From: Alphaproteobacteria bacterium | Lineage (GTDB): Bacteria; Pseudomonadota; Alphaproteobacteria; CAAGCB01; CAG-977 | Direction: 5' to 3' | DNA length: 64,000 nucleotides | Assembly: GCA_900768185.1 (NCBI GenBank) | Contig: CAAGCB010000012.1 | Location: 1 to 64,000 of the forward strand | Shown here: positions 17,860 through 27,367 of the stretch, piece after piece | Numbering within the stretch: the first letter of the stretch is position 1 | How the letters are laid out: each line of letters starts with the position of its first letter | Translations under genes and position numbers: made by a program | The notes under the pieces: model-generated | The model's input: only the letters and a program-made list of their open reading frames with translations | What the model was told of the DNA's origin: nothing | Database searches by the model: none

Positions 17860-18774
17860 ATGCGCCGCAGTCTTTTCTGGTGTTTGACATGGATTTTCGT
17901 TTTCGGAACATCGCCGGCTTTGTGCGCCCGCGTGTCCGGAACGTCCCAAAAGCAACAGGTCGTTTTGACCAGTGACGGCGGGCTGGAATGGAACAGCGTT
18001 AAAAAAACGCTGACCGCCGAAAAAAAAGCGCTGGTCACGCGCGGCGATACGGCGATGGGCGCCGATAAAATCACCGCTTTTTACCGCGAGGCGAACGGCA
18101 AAGACGGCGACGTCTATCTGGTCAAGGCGTTCGGCAACGTCATCATCTCCACGTCGAAACAGACGGTCTATGCCGATTCGGCGGTCTATGAAATCGAAAA
18201 ATCGGTAATTATTCTTAAAGGAAATCCCGTTAAGCTGTTCGCGGGTCAGGAACGCATGACGGCGAAAGTTCTGGAGCTGTGGCAAAACAAAGACATGGCG
18301 GTTGCCAGGTGCAACGTTACGGCTTTGAAGGATTCCCGCCGTTTGGAAGCCGATGTCGTCAAAGCCTACTTTGTCAAAAAGGGCAACGCGACGCAGGTCG
18401 AGCGTTTCGAAGCCGAAAACAACGTCGTCATTTCGAACGACAAAGAAAAAGTCCAAGGCGATTCGGGCGTTTATCTGGTCGATAAGGAAACGGCGACCCT
18501 GCAGGGAAACGTCAAAATTTCGCAGGGAAAGAACTTTATCGTCGGCGAAGTCGCCGATATAAATATGAAAACAGGCGTAAGCCGCTTGCAAATGATGTCT
18601 GAAAAGGGTAAATCTAAAAAGCAGGTGCGCGGTGTTTTCGTTCCCGAAAGCGGCAAAAAGCCCGTCGAAATCGAAAAACCCAAAGCGCCGACCGTTTTAA
18701 AGGGAAACAACAGCGGTGACGATGACGGACGCGAATCAAACGAAAAACTCCTCAGTTCCTCCGACGGGGAATAA
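17860..18774 (+). CDS. lptA: LPS transport periplasmic protein LptA
   Basis: The 304-residue protein has a signal peptide (residues 1-22, ending ALCA) and an OstA/LptA beta-jellyroll repeat region ([54 protein letters not shown]). It would form the periplasmic bridge for LPS. It is longer than E. coli LptA (185 residues), with a charged C-terminal tail. The last 53 bases overlap the lptB start. Confidence 0.9.
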   Translation: MRRSLFWCLTWIFVFGTSPALCARVSGTSQKQQVVLTSDGGLEWNSVKKTLTAEKKALVTRGDTAMGADKITAFYREANGKDGDVYLVKAFGNVIISTSKQTVYADSAVYEIEKSVIILKGNPVKLFAGQERMTAKVLELWQNKDMAVARCNVTALKDSRRLEADVVKAYFVKKGNATQVERFEAENNVVISNDKEKVQGDSGVYLVDKETATLQGNVKISQGKNFIVGEVADINMKTGVSRLQMMSEKGKSKKQVRGVFVPESGKKPVEIEKPKAPTVLKGNNSGDDDGRESNEKLLSSSDGE

Positions 18775-19525
18775 CAACGCGCCGCGTCTGGCGGCGACCA
18801 CCGAAATGGGGTTGCGCGCGACCTGTCTGTCCAAAGCGTATAAAAAACGTCCCGTTCTGCGTAACGTGTCCTTTAAAGTCGACCGCGGCGAAGCCGTCGG
18901 GTTGTTGGGACCGAACGGCGCGGGGAAAACAACGTCCTTTTATTGCATCACGGGGCTGATCACCCCCGATTCGGGAACGGTGACGGTTGACGGCATTGAC
19001 GTAACGTCTTTGCCGATGTACCGCCGCGCGCGGTTGGGGATCGGTTATCTGCCGCAGGAAGCGTCCATTTTCCGCAGTTTGAACGTCGAAAACAATATCC
19101 GCGCCATCTTGGAAATCGCCGAACCCCGCTGGGATCGGCGCGAAGAAATGCTGGAAGAGCTGCTGAACGAATTTTCAATCGCCCATTTGCGCCGCGCGCC
19201 CGCTTTGGCGTTGTCGGGGGGCGAACGGCGCCGCGTCGAAATCGCGCGCGCTTTGGCGTCTTCGCCGTCGTTCATTCTGTTGGACGAACCGTTGGCGGGG
19301 ATCGATCCGATTTCGGTCGGGGAAATCAGGGATCTGGTGTCGCATCTGAAACACCGCGGCATCGGCGTTTTGATTACCGATCACAACGTGCGCGAAACGC
19401 TGGATATTATCGATCGCGCCTATATTTTACACGACGGCGTCGTTTTGATGGAAGGCGATCCGCAAGACGTCGTGCGCCACGAAGATGTCCGCCGCGTTTA
19501 TCTGGGTGAAAAATTCGCGCTGTGA
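18722..19525 (+). CDS. lptB: LPS export ABC transporter ATPase LptB
   Basis: The 267-residue ATPase has Walker [11 protein letters not shown], signature [15 protein letters not shown], Walker [14 protein letters not shown] and the H-loop [10 protein letters not shown]. It energises LPS extraction from the inner membrane. A roughly 30-residue N-terminal extension ([15 protein letters not shown]) precedes the conserved core and overlaps lptA. ATG 18722 and GTG 18716 are both possible starts; some downstream start is also conceivable. rpoN follows by 23 bp. Confidence 0.95.
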   Translation: MTDANQTKNSSVPPTGNNNAPRLAATTEMGLRATCLSKAYKKRPVLRNVSFKVDRGEAVGLLGPNGAGKTTSFYCITGLITPDSGTVTVDGIDVTSLPMYRRARLGIGYLPQEASIFRSLNVENNIRAILEIAEPRWDRREEMLEELLNEFSIAHLRRAPALALSGGERRRVEIARALASSPSFILLDEPLAGIDPISVGEIRDLVSHLKHRGIGVLITDHNVRETLDIIDRAYILHDGVVLMEGDPQDVVRHEDVRRVYLGEKFAL

Positions 19526-19548
19526 TTTCGCAAGACAGGGGGCGGCAG

Positions 19549-21048
19549 ATGTCTTTGACACCTCGTCTGGATTTACGGCAATCGCAAGCTTTGACGATGA
19601 CGCCGCAGCTGCGGCAAGCCATACGCCTGTTGCAAATGTCGGCGCAGGAATTGGAAACGGCGGTCGCCGAAGAACTGGAAAAAAATCCTTTTTTGGAACG
19701 CGAGGGCGCGCTTGATCTTGGCGATGCCGATCAGCCTTTTGACGATTCCGAAACGGCGGAACGCGACGGCTTGCCGGATTTGTTCGATTCAACGGGGGAG
19801 GAAAACGCGCCGCTTGACACGAACGACGAACCGACCGAGGACAGCTTTTACGAACAGGCGCGCGACGCCGAACCTGATTTCGAACCCGATTTTTCGATGA
19901 ATCCGATGACGGGCGCGGGCGCGACCGGATACGACGGCGATTTTTCAGCCGTCGATTTGTGTGCCGCGAAACCGCAATCCCTGTCCGAATCCGTCGAACA
20001 ACAGATTCGGCTGGCTTTTGACGATGAAAGCGACCGCGTGATCGCCCGCGGGCTTGCGGAAAAACTTGATGGCAACGGCTGGTTGACCGAAAAAACGGAC
20101 GATGTCTGTTCCCCCGAAACGCTTGACAGGATTTTACCGGAACTGCAGTCGTTCGCGCCGACGGGGATTTTTGCCCGCGATTTGGCGGAATGTCTGGCTT
20201 TGCAGTTGAAAGAGGGCAATCGTTTCGATCCCGCCATGGCGGCGATGATCGCGCGTTTGGATCTGGTCGCAAAGCGCGAATACAAACAGCTGGCAAAAAT
20301 TTGCGGCGTCGACGCGGACGACGTTACCGACATGATTGATGAAATCAAACGCTTGAATCCCCGCCCCGCGGCGGCTTTCGACGTCGCGGACGCCGCCGTC
20401 GTCGTTCCGGACGTTTTGTCGCGGCGAACGAAAGACGGCGATTTTATCGTCGAACTGAATCAAGCCGTTCTGCCCCGCGTGCTGATCAACCGGTCTTATG
20501 CCGCGCGGGTGGCGGGGCTGGCGAAAGGCGACAAGGCGGCGAAAAAGTTTTTGACGCAACATCTGTCCGCCGCGAATTGGCTGATCAGGGCGTTGAATCA
20601 GCGCGCCGAAACGATTTTAAAAGTCGCCGCCGAAATCGTCGATCGTCAGCGGGATTTTTTCCTGCGCGGGGAAACGGCGTTGAAACCGATGGTGCTGCGC
20701 GACGTCGCCGAAGCCGTCGGCATGCATGAAAGCACGGTCAGTCGCGTGACGGCGCAAAAATACATCGCCTGTTCCGCGGGCGTGTTCGAACTTAAATATT
20801 TCTTTTCCAGAGCGTTGGAAGCGGAAAGCGGCGGCGACGCCGTTTCGGCGCAGGCGGTCAGACGGCGCATTCGGGAATTGATCGCCGCCGAAGACAAAGG
20901 CGGTGTTTTGTCGGACGAGGCTTTGGTTGCCGCACTGAAAGCCGAAGGGGTCGAAATCGCGCGGCGGACGGTCGCCAAGTATCGCGAATCAATGGGGATT
21001 CCGACGTCGGCGCAACGCAAACGCGACAAACGCCGCGGCGGCGATTAA
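19549..21048 (+). CDS. rpoN: RNA polymerase sigma-54 factor
   Basis: The 499-residue sigma factor has the N-terminal activator-interacting region (LRQSQALTMTPQLRQAIRLLQMS), a variable acidic linker, core-binding and helix-turn-helix regions (MHESTVSRVTAQKY), and the C-terminal RpoN box ARRTVAKYRE. The ATG at 19549 follows a GGGGGCGGCAG Shine-Dalgarno; the upstream GTG is rejected because it overlaps lptB. rpoN-hpf-ptsN after lptB is the usual proteobacterial order. No enhancer-binding activator is in this window. Confidence 0.97.
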   Translation: MSLTPRLDLRQSQALTMTPQLRQAIRLLQMSAQELETAVAEELEKNPFLEREGALDLGDADQPFDDSETAERDGLPDLFDSTGEENAPLDTNDEPTEDSFYEQARDAEPDFEPDFSMNPMTGAGATGYDGDFSAVDLCAAKPQSLSESVEQQIRLAFDDESDRVIARGLAEKLDGNGWLTEKTDDVCSPETLDRILPELQSFAPTGIFARDLAECLALQLKEGNRFDPAMAAMIARLDLVAKREYKQLAKICGVDADDVTDMIDEIKRLNPRPAAAFDVADAAVVVPDVLSRRTKDGDFIVELNQAVLPRVLINRSYAARVAGLAKGDKAAKKFLTQHLSAANWLIRALNQRAETILKVAAEIVDRQRDFFLRGETALKPMVLRDVAEAVGMHESTVSRVTAQKYIACSAGVFELKYFFSRALEAESGGDAVSAQAVRRRIRELIAAEDKGGVLSDEALVAALKAEGVEIARRTVAKYRESMGIPTSAQRKRDKRRGGD

Positions 21049-21158
21049 ATCACGGTGAACGCAACATTTTCTTGACTTACGGCGCGCGGGGTCGTACCTT
21101 TTCGGTTTAGGCGGCGCGTCCGCCGCAGGTTCAACCATTAACTTATGAGAACGGCATC

Positions 21159-21719
21159 ATGAAAATTTCTATCACAGGAAAACAGATCGACATCGGAACC
21201 AGCTTGCGCTCTTATGTTGAAGAACGCATCGAAAGTACCGTCAAAAAGTATTTCGACACGCCTCTGACCGCTTCCGTCGCCTTTTCCAAAGAAGGCAATT
21301 TGATCAAAGCGGACATTTCCGCCCACCCGATGAGCAGCGTTTTGATTCAGGGCACGTCCGCGAACGCCGACGCCTACGCCGCTTTCGACGCCGCCAACGA
21401 TCGCATTGCCAAGCAGTTGCAGCGTTACAAAAAACGTCTGACCGATCATAAAGCCAGCGCCGAAACGGTCAACTTCGCCGTTATCGAACCGGAAAAGGAA
21501 TCCGACGAAGAATCCTTGCCGCAGGACGAAGCCGCGCCCGTCGTTGTCGCGGAAATGCAGTCCGAACTGCCGCTGTGCACCGTCAGCGGCGCCGTGATGC
21601 GTATGGATTTGGCGGACGTTCCCGCTTTGATGTTCAGAAATATCGCTCATGGCGGATTGAACATGGTTTATCGCCGCGCCGACGGAAACATCGGCTGGGT
21701 GGATCCTCAGGCGAACTGA
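21159..21719 (+). CDS. hpf: Ribosome hibernation-promoting factor (long form)
   Basis: The 186-residue protein has the N-terminal S30AE/YfiA domain (MKISITGKQIDIGTSLRSYV). A linker leads to the C-terminal dimerisation domain (PALMFRNIAHGGLNMVYRRA), so this is the long HPF type that dimerises ribosomes on its own. It lies between rpoN and ptsN. A TTGACT element with a weak -10 (TACCTT) about 85 bp upstream could give it its own promoter. Confidence 0.93.
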   Translation: MKISITGKQIDIGTSLRSYVEERIESTVKKYFDTPLTASVAFSKEGNLIKADISAHPMSSVLIQGTSANADAYAAFDAANDRIAKQLQRYKKRLTDHKASAETVNFAVIEPEKESDEESLPQDEAAPVVVAEMQSELPLCTVSGAVMRMDLADVPALMFRNIAHGGLNMVYRRADGNIGWVDPQAN

Positions 21720-21736
21720 AACAGCAGTTTTCGGTC

Positions 21737-22192
21737 ATGTTGATTTCCGAATTGTTGACGCCCGAATCGATTTTGCCCGATTTAAAGGCGACAAGCAAAA
21801 AGCAGGCGTTGCAGGAAATCGCGTCTCTCGCCGCGCGTCGGCTGGGGCTGGAGGATCGCGCCGTTCTGGACGTTTTGCTGGAACGCGAACGGTTGGGGTC
21901 AACGGCGGTCGGGTACGGCGTCGCCGTTCCGCACGGCAAGATGACGGATCTGGATCGGCTGTATGTCGCGTTTGCCAAATTGGCGAATCCCGTTGATTTC
22001 GACGCCCCCGACGGGCGTCCGGTCGATTTGATTTTTCTGCTGTTGACGCCGGAAAATTCGGGCGGAGATCATTTGACCGCGCTGGCAAAGGCGTCGCGGT
22101 TGTTGCGTGACGAAAAGGTACGCACGTTGTTGCGCGGCAGTGATAATGCCGAAGCGATTTATTCCGCGTTTTTGGAAAGTGAACAGGACTAG
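21737..22192 (+). CDS. ptsN: PTS IIA-like nitrogen-regulatory protein PtsN
   Basis: The 151-residue EIIA(Ntr) protein has the phosphorylatable histidine in GVAVPHGKM (about residue 65) and the domain core DAPDGRPVDLIFLLLTPE. It is a regulatory phosphocarrier of the nitrogen PTS. The ATG at 21737 starts 17 bp after hpf. The gene stops with TAG and is followed by a clear terminator, ending the kdsD-ptsN operon. Confidence 0.95.
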   Translation: MLISELLTPESILPDLKATSKKQALQEIASLAARRLGLEDRAVLDVLLERERLGSTAVGYGVAVPHGKMTDLDRLYVAFAKLANPVDFDAPDGRPVDLIFLLLTPENSGGDHLTALAKASRLLRDEKVRTLLRGSDNAEAIYSAFLESEQD

Positions 22193-22217
22193 AAAAAGCT
22201 TGCGGAACGCTCGTTCG

Positions 22218-22259
22218 AACAAGATCGGAAAACACGTTTTTTCCGGTCTTGTTTTTTTA
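22218..22259 (+). terminator. Rho-independent terminator of the kdsD-ptsN operon
   Basis: AACAAGATCGGAAAA (22218-22232) pairs with TTTTCCGGTCTTGTT (22239-22253), with one G-U pair, followed by a T run. Confidence 0.9.
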
Positions 22260-22279
22260 TAAAAAATTGAAAAAAGATA

Positions 22280-22308
22280 TTGACAATAACCGTCAAATGG
22301 CGGATATT
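22280..22308 (+). promoter_or_regulatory. Sigma-70-type promoter of tRNA-Ala
   Basis: A consensus -35 TTGACA (22280-22285), a 17-bp spacer and GATATT (22303-22308) end 12 bp before the tRNA. Confidence 0.7.
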
Positions 22309-22320
22309 ACGTCACGTCGT

Positions 22321-22396
22321 GGGGGTGTAGCTCAGCTGGGAGAGCGACGCGTTCGCATCGCGTAGGTCAGGAGTTCGATTCTCCTCATCTCCACCA
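22321..22396 (+). tRNA. tRNA-Ala(CGC)
   Basis: Cloverleaf with acceptor GGGGGTG/CATCTCC (two G-U pairs), D-arm, anticodon stem ACGCG/CGCGT with loop TTCGCAT (anticodon CGC), T-arm AGTTCGATTCT and encoded CCA. Confidence 0.94.
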
Positions 22397-22439
22397 TAAC
22401 AAAGCCGCAGGCGGACGTCTGCGGCTTTGTTATGTTTTT
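22396..22439 (+). terminator. Rho-independent terminator after tRNA-Ala
   Basis: A perfect 15-bp stem (22396-22410 with 22419-22433) containing AAAGCCGCAG/CTGCGGCTTT, followed by GTTTTTG. Confidence 0.9.
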
Positions 22440-22595
22440 GCGTTTGCTGTTCGGACTGTGCGGAAAACGCCGACAATCCGTCAAGGATTGCCGGTCGTCG
22501 TTCCGTTCGGCGGGCGGTTGAAAACGCCGAACGACCGTATGTGCGGAAATAAAAGCGGAACGGTCGAAATCAAGGCGTTTCAACCCCTCTTTCCG

Positions 22596-24005
22596 TTAAA
22601 ATCTGAAATCCCGTTCGCCCGCGGCGATGTGGGTCAAGTGGTCTTGGCAGACATCGCGGACTTTCGGATTTGTGATGTTGGCAAGCTCGCGCTTGATCAA
22701 TTCTTCGCCGACTTTTTTGGTTTCGGGGGACGCGTAGTCTTCCAGATATTCTTTCAGCGTCATCAGCGCGTTCGGGTGGCAGCAGTTCAAAATCTGCTTT
22801 GATTTGCACAAATCCATAAACCTGTCGCCCGTGCGCCCCGCGCGATAACAAGCCGTGCAAAAACTGGGAATATACCCCATGTCCATCAGCCACTTGATCA
22901 CTTCGTCCAGCGTGCGGGTGTCCGCGCGGTCGAATTGCGCCGTTTCGGTTTCGCGCACGACATAGCCGCCGACCGACGTCGACGACGCGCCGCTGATTTG
23001 CGAAATGCCCAAATGCAACGCGCGTTCCCGCATCTTTTGGCTTTCGCGCGTGGAAATAATCATGCCCGTGTACGGCGTCGAAACGCGAATGCAGGCAATA
23101 ATCTTGGCAAAAATATCGTCGGGCAGGGCGTTTTTGAACGACGCGGGGTCGATGTCGTCAGCGGGGCAGATTCTCGGCACGGAAATCGTATGCGGTCCGA
23201 CACCGTGGACGGCTTCCAAATGTTCGGCGTGCATCAGCTGACCGACAAATTCGTACGCGTAGTTTTCCAGCCCGTACAACACGCCCAATCCCACGTCGTC
23301 GATGCCGCCCTGCATGGCTCTGTCCATGGCTTCGGTATGGTAAGCGTAGTTGTGCTTGGGTCCCGTCGGGTGCAGTTTTTCATACGATTCCCTGTTGTAC
23401 GTTTCTTGAAACAGAATGTACGTCCCGATGCCCGCTTCGTGCAGTTTTTTATAGTTTTCGACCGTCGTCGCGGCGATATTGACGTTCACGCGGCGAATCG
23501 CGCCGTTTTTGTGCTTGATTGAATAAATGGTTTTAATGCTTTCCAAAATGTATTCAATCGGGTTGTTGACGGGGTCTTCGCCCGCTTCCAGCGCCAGACG
23601 CTTGTGTCCCATATCCTGCAAAGCGACGACTTCGGCGCGGATTTGCTCCTGCGTCAGCTTTTTGCGGGGGATATGCTTGTTTTTGATGTGATAAGGGCAG
23701 TACACGCACCCGTTCACGCAATAGTTCGACAGGTACAGCGGCGCGAACAAAACAATGCGGTTGCCGTAAAAGTCTTTTTTCAGCTGTTCGGCAAGCCCGA
23801 AGATTTCCGCGTTTTTTTCGGGAATTTCGCACAGCAGCAAAACGGCGGCTTCGCGGTGGGACAATCCTTTCCACAATTTGGCTTTGGCGATGATTTCGTC
23901 AATCAGTTCAGCGTTGTTCGCGTTTTTGCGCGCGTATTCCAGCGTGTCCAGAATTTCGTCATGGCTGATAAATTCTTCAGCCTTCATGGATTTTACGTCG
24001 TACAT
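22596..24005 (-). CDS. hydG: [FeFe]-hydrogenase maturase HydG
   Basis: The 469-residue radical-SAM tyrosine lyase supplies CO and cyanide ligands to the H-cluster. The N-terminal cluster motif is CVNGCVYC (near residues 96-103). The HydG-specific C-terminal cluster motif is CTACYRAGRTGDRF followed by the downstream CC, and the conserved HPNALMTLKEYLEDYA follows. Similarity to ThiH is expected, but the C-terminal cysteines favour HydG. It is preceded by a TM1266-type regulator ORF on the same strand. HydE, HydF and HydA are not in this window. Confidence 0.94.
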   Translation of the reverse strand: MYDVKSMKAEEFISHDEILDTLEYARKNANNAELIDEIIAKAKLWKGLSHREAAVLLLCEIPEKNAEIFGLAEQLKKDFYGNRIVLFAPLYLSNYCVNGCVYCPYHIKNKHIPRKKLTQEQIRAEVVALQDMGHKRLALEAGEDPVNNPIEYILESIKTIYSIKHKNGAIRRVNVNIAATTVENYKKLHEAGIGTYILFQETYNRESYEKLHPTGPKHNYAYHTEAMDRAMQGGIDDVGLGVLYGLENYAYEFVGQLMHAEHLEAVHGVGPHTISVPRICPADDIDPASFKNALPDDIFAKIIACIRVSTPYTGMIISTRESQKMRERALHLGISQISGASSTSVGGYVVRETETAQFDRADTRTLDEVIKWLMDMGYIPSFCTACYRAGRTGDRFMDLCKSKQILNCCHPNALMTLKEYLEDYASPETKKVGEELIKRELANITNPKVRDVCQDHLTHIAAGERDFRF

Positions 24006-24049
24006 TTTTTTTCCTTTCCGAATCGGGACGTCCCCTTTTCGTCAACAGA

Positions 24050-24292
24050 TTACTTTGAATAAACGGTTTTCGTCGACACGCCGTCCAGCATGCCCAGCTT
24101 GCCCGACAAGGCGCTGACAACGTCCTGCGGCGCGTCCATGGCGACGCTGATGACGCTGATGCCGCGTTTGTGGTACGGAATCCCCATGCGTCCGATGATG
24201 TACGCGCCGTATTCGTGCAGCAAAGCGTTCAGCGTCATGACGGATTCGGAATTTTCGACGACGATGCCGATCAAAGCGACTCTGGTTTCCAT
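24050..24292 (-). CDS. TM1266-type [FeFe]-hydrogenase system regulator
   Basis: The 80-residue ACT-like protein (ETRVALIGIVVENSESVMTL, YGAYIIGRMGIPYHKRGISV) matches the small putative iron-only hydrogenase regulator family named after TM1266, usually encoded next to hydEFG. Its molecular role is unproven. The start at 24292 has GAGGAAAAAA upstream; longer in-frame starts lack a ribosome-binding site. It is 44 bp upstream of hydG, in one transcription unit. Confidence 0.88.
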   Translation of the reverse strand: METRVALIGIVVENSESVMTLNALLHEYGAYIIGRMGIPYHKRGISVISVAMDAPQDVVSALSGKLGMLDGVSTKTVYSK

Positions 24293-24450
24293 TGAATTTT
24301 TTCCTCTTGCGCCGCAGGGCAATCCTTTGGCGTCAGACGGACAAAGTATAAAGGCAATTCCCCCGCGTTGCAAACGCTTTTCGTCTTGAACAAAAGGCGC
24401 GACAAGGGTAAAACGGTAGAAATTTCATTTAAACGCCAAGGACGCTTCCC

Positions 24451-26097
24451 GTGATCAGAATCGCCAATGTAAAATTCAGACCCAAAGCTTTGCCTGATGA
24501 TTTCAAAGCCTATATCGAGGAATTGACGGGCTTTAAAAACATCGTGTTTTTCCGCATCGCCAAAAAATCGGTCGATGCGCGCAAACGCCAGAATCTGATG
24601 TTGCAATACGTTTTCGACGTGGCTTTGGACGGGGACGAAAATCAGGCGGTCGCCGAATGCCCGTACAAGGACGTCGTCGTCTTTACGCCGCCCGCCCAGT
24701 TGCCCGAACCCGTCTGGCGCGTGGGCAAGGGATTGCGTCCGATCGTCGTCGGCACGGGACCCGCCGGGCTGATGGCGGGGTTGGCTTTGGCGCGCGCGGG
24801 GGCGAATCCGATCTTGATCGAACGCGGCAAGCCCGTTTCCAAACGCCGCAAGGACGTGAACAGATTTTGGAAAATCGGCGAGCTGAACGAAAATTCGAAT
24901 GTTCAGTTCGGCGAAGGCGGAGCGGGGACTTTTTCCGACGGAAAACTGACAACCGGCATCAAAAAAGACAGCTGGACAAGCAAAGTCCTGCAGGAATTCG
25001 TCGCCGCCGGCGCGCCCGAGGAAATCATGTACCTGAACAAACCCCATATCGGCACGGACAAGCTGGGGTACATGGTCGGCAATCTGCGCCGTCAAATCAT
25101 GTCATCGGGCGGGGAATACAGATTTGAAACGCGCCTGACCGATCTGATCGTCAAAGACGGGCGGGTCATCGGCGTCAAGGTTGAAAACGCACAGGGCGAA
25201 ACGGAGGAAATCGCCGCCGACAGCGTGATCTTGGCGTTGGGGCACAGTGCGCGCGACACGTTCGAAATGCTGTACGAACGCGGATTGCAGATGGTGCAAA
25301 AACCTTTCGCCGTCGGCGTGCGCATTGAGCATTTGCAGAAATTCATCAACAAAAGCCAGTACAGCGTCGCCAATCCGAAAACAGTCGTCGGCGCCGCCGA
25401 TTACAAGCTGGCGGTGCATCTGGATAACGGGCGGTCGATGTACACGTTCTGCATGTGTCCCGGGGGAACGGTCGTCGCCGCCGCGTCCGAAGCGGGACGG
25501 CTGGTCACCAACGGCATGAGCACTTACGCCCGCGACAAAATAAACGCCAACAGCGCGTTGCTGGTTGATGTGCGCCCCGCCGATTTCGGTTCCGACCACC
25601 CGCTCGCGGGCGTCGAATTCCAGCGCGGAATCGAGGAAAACGCGTTTAAAGCGGGCGGCGGATTGTTTCGCGCCCCCGTCCAGCGCGTCATTGATTTTTT
25701 GAACGACCGCGAAACGGTCGTGTACGGGTCGGTCAAGCCGTCCTATCTGCCGGGGGTGCAAATGTCGGATTTTCGTGCCGTTCTGCCCGATTTCGTACTG
25801 GAAACAATGAAAATGGGATTTAAGAAAATGGATCGTAAAATTCGCGGTTTCGCATCGCCCGACGCGCTGATGACCGCGGCTGAAACCAGAACGTCTTCAC
25901 CCGTGCGCATGCTGCGCGATCCCGCGTCGCTGCAAAGCGTTTCGATCGCCGGCGTCTATCCCTGCGGCGAGGGGGCGGGGTACGCCGGCGGCATCATGTC
26001 CGCAGCCGTCGACGGACTGAAATGCGCCTATAAAATTATCGGCGGAGTGGAAATCCCCGAAACGGAAGCGGTCGATTGCGCCGCGGAACGTGTTTGA
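24451..26097 (+). CDS. FAD-dependent dehydrogenase, COG2509 family
   Basis: The 548-residue flavoprotein has an N-terminal roughly 90-residue domain (FRIAKKSVDARKRQNLMLQY), then a Rossmann FAD motif (VVGTGPAGLMAGLALARAG, near residue 101). The core includes QFGEGGAGTFSDGKLTTG and HSARDTFEMLYERG, and the C-terminal FAD-closing GVYPCGEGAGYAGGIMSAAVDG. Members are cytosolic oxidoreductases of unknown substrate. GTG start. It precedes an aminotransferase by 16 bp, so the two are probably co-transcribed. Confidence 0.9.
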   Translation: MIRIANVKFRPKALPDDFKAYIEELTGFKNIVFFRIAKKSVDARKRQNLMLQYVFDVALDGDENQAVAECPYKDVVVFTPPAQLPEPVWRVGKGLRPIVVGTGPAGLMAGLALARAGANPILIERGKPVSKRRKDVNRFWKIGELNENSNVQFGEGGAGTFSDGKLTTGIKKDSWTSKVLQEFVAAGAPEEIMYLNKPHIGTDKLGYMVGNLRRQIMSSGGEYRFETRLTDLIVKDGRVIGVKVENAQGETEEIAADSVILALGHSARDTFEMLYERGLQMVQKPFAVGVRIEHLQKFINKSQYSVANPKTVVGAADYKLAVHLDNGRSMYTFCMCPGGTVVAAASEAGRLVTNGMSTYARDKINANSALLVDVRPADFGSDHPLAGVEFQRGIEENAFKAGGGLFRAPVQRVIDFLNDRETVVYGSVKPSYLPGVQMSDFRAVLPDFVLETMKMGFKKMDRKIRGFASPDALMTAAETRTSSPVRMLRDPASLQSVSIAGVYPCGEGAGYAGGIMSAAVDGLKCAYKIIGGVEIPETEAVDCAAERV

Positions 26098-26113
26098 TCA
26101 AGGAGTCCGGATT

Positions 26114-27331
26114 ATGAGAGAGTTTCAAAAATCGTCGCGATTGAACGGTGTGCATTACGAAATCCGCGGTCCCGTTTTAAAAGCCGCCAATCAACTGGAA
26201 GAAGCCGGCTACAAAATCCTGAAACTGAACATCGGCAATCCCGCCGTGTTTGATTTGAACGCGCCCGAGGAAATCATCAAAGACGTCATTTTGAACATTC
26301 CGTTTTCCGACGGCTATTCCGATTCAAAAGGAATTTTTCCCGCGCGCAAAGCGGTCATGCACTATTGCCAGCAAAAGGGCGTCGAAGGCGTGCAGATTAA
26401 CGACATCTATCTGGGCAACGGCGTTTCCGACCTGATTTTGCTCAGCATGGAGGCGTTTCTGGACAACGGCGACGAAATTCTTGTCCCCGCGCCCGACTAT
26501 CCGCTGTGGACGGCGGCAATCTGTCTGGCGGGCGGAAAGCCCGTGCATTACGTTTGCGACGAAGAATCCGACTGGTATCCCGATTTGAACGATCTGGAAA
26601 GCAAAATCACGCCCAAGACAAAAGGCATCGTCGTCATCAATCCGAACAATCCGACGGGTGCCGTCTATCCGAAAGAAATTCTGGAAAAAATAGCCGCTAT
26701 CGCCGAAAAGCGCAAACTGGCTGTTTTCTGCGATGAAATTTACGACAAAATCCTGTACGACGGCGCGGTGCACACGTCGCTGGCGTCCATGATTCACGAC
26801 ACGCTGTGCGTGACGTACAACGGATTGTCCAAAAACTACCGCGCCTGCGGTTTCCGCGCGGCGTGGATGATTTTAAGCGGTAACAAGAAAATCGCCGAAG
26901 ACTATATCGACGGTCTGGATCTTTTATCGAATATGCGCCTGTGTTCCAACGTGCCGGGGCAGTACGCGATTCAAACCGCGCTGGGCGGCTACCAAAGTAT
27001 CAACGATCTGGTCAAGCCGGGAGGGCGGCTGTATGAACAGCGCACCTTGTGTCACAAGCTGCTGAATGATATTCCTGGCATTTCGTGCGTCAAGGCGATG
27101 GGGTCTTTGTATATGTTCCCCAAAATCGACACGGCGAAATTCAATATTCGCGACGATCAGAAATTCGTGCTGGATCTGCTGATGGACAAACGTATTCTGC
27201 TGGTGAACGGAACGGGGTTCAACTGGGACAAGCCCGATCATTTCCGCGTTGTGTTTCTGCCGCGCGCGGACGATCTGGAAAAGGCGTTGGGACGGTTGAA
27301 AGATTTTTTGGCGACATATCGTCAGGAATGA
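26114..27331 (+). CDS. PLP-dependent aminotransferase (AlaA-like alanine transaminase)
   Basis: The 405-residue fold-type I aminotransferase resembles glutamate-pyruvate aminotransferase AlaA: IGNPAVFDLNAPEEI, YSDSKGIFPARKAVMHY, INPNNPTGAVYPKE, the PLP lysine in NGLSKNYRACGFRAAW, and the C-terminal NGTGFNWDKPDHFRVVFLP arginine segment. The ATG at 26114 has AAGGAG 8 nt upstream. Likely reaction: pyruvate plus glutamate to alanine plus 2-oxoglutarate. Confidence 0.92.
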   Translation: MREFQKSSRLNGVHYEIRGPVLKAANQLEEAGYKILKLNIGNPAVFDLNAPEEIIKDVILNIPFSDGYSDSKGIFPARKAVMHYCQQKGVEGVQINDIYLGNGVSDLILLSMEAFLDNGDEILVPAPDYPLWTAAICLAGGKPVHYVCDEESDWYPDLNDLESKITPKTKGIVVINPNNPTGAVYPKEILEKIAAIAEKRKLAVFCDEIYDKILYDGAVHTSLASMIHDTLCVTYNGLSKNYRACGFRAAWMILSGNKKIAEDYIDGLDLLSNMRLCSNVPGQYAIQTALGGYQSINDLVKPGGRLYEQRTLCHKLLNDIPGISCVKAMGSLYMFPKIDTAKFNIRDDQKFVLDLLMDKRILLVNGTGFNWDKPDHFRVVFLPRADDLEKALGRLKDFLATYRQE

Positions 27332-27332
27332 C

Positions 27333-27364
27333 AAAAAAGCCCGCCGGAAAAGCGGGCTTTTTTC
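27333..27364. terminator. Bidirectional Rho-independent terminator
   Basis: AAAAAAGCCCGC (27333-27344) and GCGGGCTTTTTT (27352-27363) form a perfect 12-bp stem that works for the aminotransferase (+) and the PPC-like gene (-), which converge here. Confidence 0.92.
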
Positions 27365-27367
27365 TGT

